From Bacteroidales bacterium UBA714 (GTDB taxonomy: Bacteria; Bacteroidota; Bacteroidia; Bacteroidales; UBA932), in NCBI GenBank assembly GCA_002298075.1, contig DBLW01000008.1, forward strand, positions 1 to 13,090: a DNA stretch of 13,090 nt. Reading direction: 5' to 3'. The position numbers were made by a program, and so were the translations under genes. The notes under the pieces were generated by a model that worked only from the letters and a program-made list of their open reading frames with translations, did no database searches and was not told the origin of the DNA. Shown here piece after piece: positions 6,752 through 13,090 of the stretch. Each line of letters opens with the position of its first letter. Positions within the stretch are counted from its first letter, which is position 1.

Positions 6752-6806
6752 ATCGTGTTATTTGTCTCTGCAAAATTACATGCGGCAACCAGCATATGAA
6801 AGGACA

Positions 6807-8480
6807 TCAGATTGAGGCGAATTCACCATTGCATTCAACTCTGTCAGATAGGTAGGTGCATGTTATTTTCTTAATGAGCCAGTATCTCCCATAGAAATAT
6901 ACTTTTTTGTAAAGTTTTAGTGACGATATGTCAGATATTGAAAGGTTCAGGTCTGCCTTGATAATCTGTTTGCGCCGGCTTATCCAGTTTGAATATACTT
7001 TGTGGGGGCCACTCATCAAGTCTCCTGGTATTATGGAAAGTCCTGTCTTAAAGTTAGGGTGGCATTCAGGAGGATAGTCAGTGTCAATGAAGTCGTCCTC
7101 ATACAATTGTGAACCATATGGAATTTGGCCTTTGTCAGTCAATTGGTTGTGTGATAGTATGCCTATATGTACATCTTTGGGGCGTTCGCCGTCAAGCGCC
7201 GGAAAATCGATGCGTGGGCACATGAGAATTTTTCCTATATGTTGTGTGTCATATTGCCGACAATTTACGGGAATGCACCGCACGAGATGAAAATCTGATT
7301 TTACTTCCTTTATATTGTCGGAACTTTCCTCAGGCAGTTTGCTGGATTCGCCGTTATACCTGAAAATGCTGTCGGCGAGTTGATATCTTTTGTCCACGCA
7401 GAATACGTCTTTTGTATCAGAATCTCTTATTATGGCATTGTTGTCACCACCAAAAGCAGATATTAAATCCCAGACGCCCATATAGGTGTCCACAGGTGTT
7501 TGTGTGTTGAGATTCGGGTCATAGATGTCCTGGGATTCATCATCTGCATAAGCAAACGAATATTTCTCACCATCGTTGTAGCCAATGGAGTAGATGTCGG
7601 ATATTTTCCCGTTCCAATCGTCATATTCATCGCTTTCAAGTATATCAGAATTCTGACGTAAATACAATGAGTCGTGATCAGCCCATACTGATGCGCACAG
7701 GATTTTCAGAATGTTGGAAACAAAGTCTTTTACTGTACATTCCGGAAGTTTATCGGCAAGATTGATACATGGGGCCCCGTCATTGTCCAAAGGGTAGCCG
7801 TTTACGGAGTCCTCGGTAGAGTAAAGGCCCAATACAGCCAAAGAATCATATAATTTCTGACTTGGTTCTGGCAGTTTATCCGGGCTTATTTTCCCGTTCA
7901 GTATGGCTGACACTTTTATGGCTGGAGCAAATGGTGTGTCAATCGTCTTATGAGTGTAATTCTTGAATTTGACATCCGGTTCTACCTCTTGGTTCTCTCC
8001 GGGCGTGTCAATCTTTCCGGTTTGCTGGGTGTTTACAAGCATGGGCGTGCCGAAATCAAGGCTCTTGTCTCCTGTACGTGATGCGATAATCATTTTTAAG
8101 GTATCTGTGGAGTTCCCGGTCTTGGTAAGCTCTGTTGTTTCGCTTATGTTTCCTGTCAATACATCGTCTATGTTTTTGCCGGCAAATGTATAGTTAAGTT
8201 TCCCATCCTCAATGCCGTCATATAATAGAGAGCCTTTGATGACAGGCATGCCTGCTGCAAATATCGTAACAGGCATGGCTTTAACTGAAGGTTCCAGCAT
8301 CATTGCGCCGATGTATCCGAATGCAGCCATATTGCCTGGCGTAGGAAGAAAGGCAATTGATGTGGAGAATGGCACAGGCATAAGGTCGTCAGAAAGCAAC
8401 GGGTTTTCCATCTCTATTGTGAATTCAACGTCCGGCGCTAAGTCTAATGCTGTTCCGTTGTCTGTAATTATTTCAATCAT
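6807..8480 (-). CDS. Tail-tip / baseplate type protein (557 aa)
   Basis: Predicted structural protein acting just after the tape measure in tail-tip assembly, the position of distal tail or tail-associated proteins in siphoviruses. The N-terminal region (about 1-110) shows VPFSTSIAFLPTPGN (36-50) and LLYDGIEDGKLNYTFAGK (85-102), a pattern I associate with Bacteroidales phage tail proteins. The middle is unusually acidic (about 278-322, DILESDEYDDWNG and ADDESQD). The C-terminal portion (about 500-557) is beta-rich (KVYFYGRYWLIKKIT). No lysozyme or peptidase motif is visible, so there is no sign of a tail-borne wall hydrolase. Its ATG overlaps the tape measure stop as ATGA (8477-8480), a classic translational coupling. 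The exact hub versus distal-tail role cannot be settled from sequence alone. Confidence 0.8.
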   Translation of the reverse strand: MIEIITDNGTALDLAPDVEFTIEMENPLLSDDLMPVPFSTSIAFLPTPGNMAAFGYIGAMMLEPSVKAMPVTIFAAGMPVIKGSLLYDGIEDGKLNYTFAGKNIDDVLTGNISETTELTKTGNSTDTLKMIIASRTGDKSLDFGTPMLVNTQQTGKIDTPGENQEVEPDVKFKNYTHKTIDTPFAPAIKVSAILNGKISPDKLPEPSQKLYDSLAVLGLYSTEDSVNGYPLDNDGAPCINLADKLPECTVKDFVSNILKILCASVWADHDSLYLRQNSDILESDEYDDWNGKISDIYSIGYNDGEKYSFAYADDESQDIYDPNLNTQTPVDTYMGVWDLISAFGGDNNAIIRDSDTKDVFCVDKRYQLADSIFRYNGESSKLPEESSDNIKEVKSDFHLVRCIPVNCRQYDTQHIGKILMCPRIDFPALDGERPKDVHIGILSHNQLTDKGQIPYGSQLYEDDFIDTDYPPECHPNFKTGLSIIPGDLMSGPHKVYSNWISRRKQIIKADLNLSISDISSLKLYKKVYFYGRYWLIKKITCTYLSDRVECNGEFASI

Positions 8481-11400
8481 AATTTTCCTTTGTTTTTGTA
8501 CCGTTGATATTCTTCTTGTTTTTCGATGATTCCTTTTTTCCCGAATAATGATACTTCTGCAGTTATCGGCCTGTTGAGCCTGTCAAGAAGTTTTGAAATG
8601 AGTTCCTTCAGTTCGGGGTCAGGTTGTTGTATTGAAGACGTGGTCTCATAATGCGAATTGCCTGCTGCAAATCCTCCGGAAGCACGTCCGGTTGCAACGG
8701 GATAGATGGCCTCAAAATTCAGATTTCTAAGCTGGCCGTTTTTCCTGGCAGTTTCCATGGTATTGATGAAAGGCAGGAGTGTCGGATTTTCAAGACCTTC
8801 TTTTGGGATGACATATTCCTGCCCGTTCTCACTTACAAGAAGGGTAGGGGAGTTGATGAATCCTCTTTTGTCAGGAGAAAGTCTGGATTTGAATTTCTTG
8901 CCGTCCTGGGCGCGGATGACTTCTCCTCCGAAACCTCCATCTTCAGCACCGGCAGTAATTGGAGTTGATGCAATCAAGGCAATTTGTGCAGCGCCAGTCG
9001 CAGCTGCAAGTGCGGCGGCAACTATACTCAACGGGAAAGGAGCAGCAAGTGCTGATGTTATGGACAAAGCCGTGTTTATGATAGCTTGCGTAAGCTGCAT
9101 CTGTTTGTCCCTTTTGGCCTGTTTCAGACGAAGTTCTTCCTCGTAAGCATCATGTTCTGCATCCAGGCGTTCAACTTCTGCATTATAATGAGCTTCTGTC
9201 ATTAACCCTGCTTCAAGTCTTTCTTTAAGAACTTTCTTTTTTTCATCATTAGCCTTTTCATAGGCCTTAAGTTGCTTGTTTTCAATTGCTGCCTGCCTGT
9301 CGGCCCACATAGATGCAAGGCTCATTGCTTCTCCTGCAGCAGCTCCAACAGCCTGTACCGCCAGCTTCAACCTGTCTGCTCCGGCTGTAGCCGGATCAAA
9401 CATTGTCTCCCATTGATTTATATCAAGATTAAATAACTCACCTCCAGTGTCTTTCCTGTGTTTCCCACCTATGTTAGCGCTATCCGATGTGTCACCTGAT
9501 GAGGCTGAGGAAGTGTTCTCCACTTGATTCTTCAAAGCAATTATCTCTTGAAGTTTCAGTTTGACAGCATCAAGTTCGGCATCAGATATTCCGTCAAATG
9601 CTACCGTCACCTCTCCTGTATCAAGGTTCATGACATCATCAAGAATATCCATCATCCTGTTCACATAATCAATGTCTATTTGCTCGAGTTCCTTTGCCTG
9701 CTGTTGCTTAAGTTTCTTCAGTTCGCGCCTTGTACCATGGAAGGAAGCCAGTTCTGCAGTATGCCTGTTTTGCGCTGTGGCGATGGCAATGTCTCGGTCG
9801 CGCTTTGCGTCAGCTTCCCGTTCGGAGATGCCATCAAGCATAATCTTACTGAGGTTGGCCAAGTGTTTGCGCTCTGCGGCTTCCAATGCGGCTGTATTTC
9901 CCTTGTATTTGGTCAGGTCTTCCTGATATCTCCGGTTTTCTGCAGCCACCTTGTCCTTGTTGACCTCTTCTATGAATGCGGCACTTTCCTTGGCTGCTCT
10001 TTCCTCTTCCTTTGTTTTCTTTTCTGCTTCCTTTGTCACATGCTCCTCAAGGGCAATCCTCTTGTCGGCAAGCTGGTTCTTAAGTTTCAGCAGCTCTTCT
10101 CCTGATTCCTTATTTGAGGCAATCCTTTCCTCAAGGGACTTTATCTCAAGTTCCAGCATCTGACGTTTATACTCCTCTTCTGAAGCGATTTCCTTTTTTG
10201 CATACTTGTCTTTCAGAGCCAGCACTTGTTGCATGTGCTTCTCATCCTTTTCAAGACTCCATTTGTTATCGCTGCCCCCGGAACTGAAAGCTGTGCTGTC
10301 GGAATCTGCAGATGCATCATTGACACTGTTGCCGGATGATGCATTGGTGCCATTGTCTGTTGTTCCATAAAGCCCGTCCACAACTGCCTTGAGTTCCTTG
10401 CCGTTACGTATCGCCTCCTGAAATACCTCGTTAATGTTCCACAACATTCTCTTTTGGCTGTTGCTGTTCGGGGTTATTCCTATCGCTCTGCGCTCTTGGC
10501 GGAAATTCCGCCCGGACGTTTTGAATGAATCCTTGTCATACGGTCTGTAATTCAAGTCGGAATCATCTTTCTGCACATTGTCATATGCTCTGCTGAGAAT
10601 ATCCGTCATTGATGTAATCTCTGCAACATTCATCTTGCGGCCGTTTATCTTCTCAAACAGGATCTGATATGATTCGAGTGCAGCCTTGACGGTATCGGTC
10701 TTATGCTTCAGCACGTCCTGAAGCTCGTTTTCCTTTGCCTGAAGGAGAATCTTTTTCTCCAGCTGGGTGTTCACATTCTTCAGGGCCGTCTCAATTTCTT
10801 CATTTGAACTCTTTTCTGTCAGAAGATTAGGCAGATAATCTCCATATTTGTCATTGATTCTCTTAATGGCATCCGCGCGCTCCTTGCTTCCGAGATTCGC
10901 TTTTTTTACTGATTCCAAAAGGTTTTCAAGTGACCGGCGTTCTTCATCTATTTTGGTCTTTGCCTCGACATATCCTGAAGCGGTGTCCTTGGTCTGCTTG
11001 TTGAGCTCCCGGAGGGCTTTTGTGGCTTCGCCGGATTTTTTTCGCAATAGGGCAATGACTCCAACTACAGCCTCAATCCCCATAACAATCCATCCGACAG
11101 GGCCCATAGCGGTCTTGACAGATGCCCCGAATGCTTTAAAGGCAATACCTGCCGCTCTTAGATTACCTACAAGGAGACTTTTAACTCCTATAAGCAGCCT
11201 TGTAGATGCAGACATGGCTGACAATGCTGTGGTACTGTTTTTCATCGTGGCGATTTCACGTAGAATAGCAACGCGATTGGCATTTGTCCAAAATACTTTC
11301 AGCTTGTCCAATGCTATTTTAGCTTTGCTGACAGCATTATTGCCAATGATAATTGCCTTTTTTGTTGCATAAACAGCGGCCAATGCAATAATCACTCCTT

Positions 11401-12931
11401 TAAGTCTCATGCCCAGGGATATGGCGTTTGACAATAGGCCTATTCCTATTTCTGAAACATCCATCACTTTATTCAATACAGGCATAAGTTGCTGCCCGAT
11501 AGCCACTGCATTTTCAAGGATAACCTTTTTCCTTTTCTCCATCTGAGCCGTGAGGGAGGTGTTCTTTGTCTCAAACTCATTGTCCAATGAAATGCCCTCC
11601 TCGAATGCCTGGTTGGCGAGCTGTTGCTGAGACCTCAATTCATTGACGTTCTTTGACAATGTACCTAAGATGGTCGATGCTCTCTGCCCGTTCAGGTGCA
11701 TTTCGTCCATAGCTGCCACCACGGATGACAGACCGCCACCGTCATTCATCCCCTCTAAGACACGAAGCAGAGCTTCGTTCACGTCTTTGTTGAGCAAGTC
11801 TGCAAATTCCTCCAGCGGCATTTTTGCTATTCCTGCAAAAGTTTCAGTCCTCTTGAACATCGCCATTATCGTCTGGCCGATTGCCGTTGATGCTGTTTCT
11901 GCCTGCTGACCGTATTTGTCAAGTGTGGCAGCCATTCCGAGAACTTTGTCTATGCTTATGTCGGCATTAGGAGCGATACCGGCAAGACGTTTGGAGAAGT
12001 CCACAATATACCCCTCGTTGGCGGTTGATGCCATTCCAAGCTCATTGATTGCAGAACCGACTTTCAGCATGGCCTTCTCGATGCCGAATTCTTCCTGAAG
12101 ATTAAAGATATCTGTCATCTTTCCGATGGCCGTAATGGCTGCCTCTGCATCCCCTCCAAGGTCATCGCTCAGGGCTACATTTATCTTGTCGGCAGCACGG
12201 GTGAATCCCAACAGATTATCTGCACCCTCTACTCCGAGCTTGCCACCAGCACGCACAAGTGCAAGCAGCTCATTCTGGGCTGTCTTTGTGTCAATTTTCT
12301 TCAGGCGTTCGCTCAGGGCGGTGACATCCTCCTTGCTGAGGTTTGTTGTCTTCATGGCATCTGTCAATGCCTCATCATATTCCAGATATGCTCCTGTTGT
12401 TTTGGTGAGTGCTCCTGATATTTTGTAAAAAACAGCAATACCTCCTGTTATAAGACCTGCAAACTGATTGATTGTCTTGGCAAAACTGCACAATGTGGTT
12501 TTAGTGGCTTCAGCACCATCTCGGAGTTCACCCATTCTCATTTTAGAAATGGAGAGTTCTTTCTGGAGCCTTTTCCAGTTTTCAGTTCCAGGCACAGCAC
12601 TGTTCAAGGCAATTTTTGTGGCATTTATGTGCTTTCGGAGTTCCTCCATGGTCATGGTATTGACACTCTGCTGTCTTCTCAGAGACTCAAGCCTTGCCTT
12701 GTTGGATTCAAGTGCCTTGTCATTCTTGCCAAGCTGCATTGCAAGGTTGCGGTATTCCTGCGAATCTTTCTTTCCCTGTTCTTCAAGGTCTTTCAGTTCA
12801 GCCTTCTGCTTCTTGACTTTTTCTGTCAATTGTGTGACTGAATATTCTAAATCCAGAATCTGCTTCCGGCCTGCATCGCCGTTCACAATGATATTCAGCC
12901 TGAGGTCCTCTTCCTTGATAGTCTTTGCCAT
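8477..12931 (-). CDS. Phage tail tape measure protein (1484 aa)
   Basis: Sets tail length and is thought to occupy the tail lumen and leave during DNA ejection. Residues about 25-140 are coiled coil. About 170-460 match the conserved core of TP901-type tape measures (AYLEYDEALTDAM, then ALVRAGGKLGVEG, GYIVDFSKRLAGIAPNADI, QTIMAMFKRTETFAGIAKMP). Hydrophobic segments lie at about 505-535 and 605-630 (GPVGWIVMGIEAVVGVIALL). Long charged coiled coils span about 655-760 and 895-1095, broken by Ser/Asp/Gly-rich linkers at about 857-889 and 1138-1165. A final helical pair with an Ala-rich hydrophobic stretch (about 1278-1322) precedes a glycine-containing C-terminal domain (about 1325-1484). The start at 12931 is the first ATG of the frame. 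At about 1.5 angstroms per residue, the length would imply a tail near 220 nm if it is fully helical, which is an estimate. Translation of the next gene is coupled through ATGA. Confidence 0.95.
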   Translation of the reverse strand: MAKTIKEEDLRLNIIVNGDAGRKQILDLEYSVTQLTEKVKKQKAELKDLEEQGKKDSQEYRNLAMQLGKNDKALESNKARLESLRRQQSVNTMTMEELRKHINATKIALNSAVPGTENWKRLQKELSISKMRMGELRDGAEATKTTLCSFAKTINQFAGLITGGIAVFYKISGALTKTTGAYLEYDEALTDAMKTTNLSKEDVTALSERLKKIDTKTAQNELLALVRAGGKLGVEGADNLLGFTRAADKINVALSDDLGGDAEAAITAIGKMTDIFNLQEEFGIEKAMLKVGSAINELGMASTANEGYIVDFSKRLAGIAPNADISIDKVLGMAATLDKYGQQAETASTAIGQTIMAMFKRTETFAGIAKMPLEEFADLLNKDVNEALLRVLEGMNDGGGLSSVVAAMDEMHLNGQRASTILGTLSKNVNELRSQQQLANQAFEEGISLDNEFETKNTSLTAQMEKRKKVILENAVAIGQQLMPVLNKVMDVSEIGIGLLSNAISLGMRLKGVIIALAAVYATKKAIIIGNNAVSKAKIALDKLKVFWTNANRVAILREIATMKNSTTALSAMSASTRLLIGVKSLLVGNLRAAGIAFKAFGASVKTAMGPVGWIVMGIEAVVGVIALLRKKSGEATKALRELNKQTKDTASGYVEAKTKIDEERRSLENLLESVKKANLGSKERADAIKRINDKYGDYLPNLLTEKSSNEEIETALKNVNTQLEKKILLQAKENELQDVLKHKTDTVKAALESYQILFEKINGRKMNVAEITSMTDILSRAYDNVQKDDSDLNYRPYDKDSFKTSGRNFRQERRAIGITPNSNSQKRMLWNINEVFQEAIRNGKELKAVVDGLYGTTDNGTNASSGNSVNDASADSDSTAFSSGGSDNKWSLEKDEKHMQQVLALKDKYAKKEIASEEEYKRQMLELEIKSLEERIASNKESGEELLKLKNQLADKRIALEEHVTKEAEKKTKEEERAAKESAAFIEEVNKDKVAAENRRYQEDLTKYKGNTAALEAAERKHLANLSKIMLDGISEREADAKRDRDIAIATAQNRHTAELASFHGTRRELKKLKQQQAKELEQIDIDYVNRMMDILDDVMNLDTGEVTVAFDGISDAELDAVKLKLQEIIALKNQVENTSSASSGDTSDSANIGGKHRKDTGGELFNLDINQWETMFDPATAGADRLKLAVQAVGAAAGEAMSLASMWADRQAAIENKQLKAYEKANDEKKKVLKERLEAGLMTEAHYNAEVERLDAEHDAYEEELRLKQAKRDKQMQLTQAIINTALSITSALAAPFPLSIVAAALAAATGAAQIALIASTPITAGAEDGGFGGEVIRAQDGKKFKSRLSPDKRGFINSPTLLVSENGQEYVIPKEGLENPTLLPFINTMETARKNGQLRNLNFEAIYPVATGRASGGFAAGNSHYETTSSIQQPDPELKELISKLLDRLNRPITAEVSLFGKKGIIEKQEEYQRYKNKGKL

Positions 12932-12951
12932 AATACATGAATTTATGGCAC

Positions 12952-12978
12952 AAAAATAGCCGCATTCGGGCGGCTATT
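12952..12978 (-). terminator. Hairpin with T-run in the leader of the tape measure gene
   Basis: A perfect 9-base stem, AATAGCCGC paired with GCGGCTATT (12955-12963 and 12970-12978), has a 6-base loop. On the minus strand it ends in five consecutive T's (12956-12952), two of them in the stem, so it resembles an intrinsic terminator for genes beyond the right edge. The tape measure ATG is only about 20 bases further on, leaving no room for a promoter between them. Transcription of the tail genes must therefore pass through the hairpin, which could act as an attenuator, partial terminator or RNA-processing/stability element. Confidence 0.6.
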
Positions 12979-13042
12979 AAAGGACAAGTTTATGGTAAAA
13001 AATAAAACAGTTTCTACTAAGTATATGACAAAAAATTGAAAA

Positions 13043-13055
13043 TATCGATTCGATA
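13043..13055. repeat. Perfect short palindrome, possible operator
   Basis: TATCGA-T-TCGATA is a perfect inverted repeat of two 6-base arms around one base, in the A+T-rich non-coding stretch upstream of the tape measure gene. A one-base loop argues against an RNA hairpin and would suit a dimeric DNA-binding protein. No promoter match was convincing nearby, and a palindrome this short can occur by chance. Confidence 0.25.
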
Positions 13056-13090
13056 CCGGTTAGTGTGATTTAGAAGGCACTGTGAGATGT

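Noticed and set aside
9524..10105. Plus-strand open frame of 193 codons opposite the tape measure gene
   Set aside because: It is rich in Cys, Phe and Leu, as expected from the reverse of a Lys/Glu-rich coiled coil, and has no recognisable domain. Other plus-strand frames from 8212 to 12959 look like the same kind of shadow.
12979..13090. Bacteroides-type promoter (TTTG at -33, TAnnTTTG at -7) before the tape measure gene
   Set aside because: The nearest minus-strand matches (TTTG and a TATTTTTT box) have one mismatch and a spacing of about 24 bases, too long for the consensus, so they were not called.

Overview
The window looks like one end of an integrated or integrative tailed phage (siphovirus-like) of a Bacteroidales host such as Bacteroides, Phocaeicola or Parabacteroides. 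The grounds are a Bacteroidetes-style tyrosine recombinase, an M15 peptidase endolysin, fiber proteins with DL(G/S)GNKIL N-termini, a tape measure protein, moderate G+C, and gene starts without a Shine-Dalgarno sequence. The host assignment is inferred from protein style and was not tested by any search.

Layout: one plus-strand gene, a tyrosine recombinase (7-1164), faces nine minus-strand genes. Read in the direction of transcription (right to left), these are a 1484-residue tape measure protein (12931-8477), a 557-residue tail-tip/baseplate-type protein (8480-6807, sharing ATGA with the tape measure gene), a 386-residue unassigned structural-type protein (6751-5591), three fiber or fiber-associated genes (5613-4834, 4826-3744, 3741-2926), and a three-gene lysis-type cassette: a one-helix membrane protein (2840-2226), an M15 peptidase endolysin (2222-1755) and a membrane-anchored protein with a beta-rich C-terminus (1744-1187). 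Capsid, terminase and tail-tube genes would be expected beyond the right edge and are not present. Gaps within the tail and lysis blocks are mostly 2-10 bases or overlaps, except 55 bases before the 386-residue gene and 85 bases before the lysis cassette.

The tail genes would build the tape measure core, the tail tip and the receptor-binding fibers. The lysis genes would degrade peptidoglycan and breach both membranes, and the recombinase would integrate or excise the element. Two minus-strand hairpins followed by T-runs sit just before start codons. One separates the fiber genes from the lysis cassette, and its T-run touches the cassette's first ATG. The other lies in the leader of the tape measure gene. 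No RNA genes, CRISPR array, reverse transcriptase, defence genes or insertion sequences were seen, and no stretch over 300 bases lacks a gene.

The points most worth a second look are the possible beta-hairpin spanin, the terminator-like structure controlling entry into the lysis cassette, the altered recombinase active site, and modules shared between neighbouring fiber proteins. No complete new defence or regulatory system was found.
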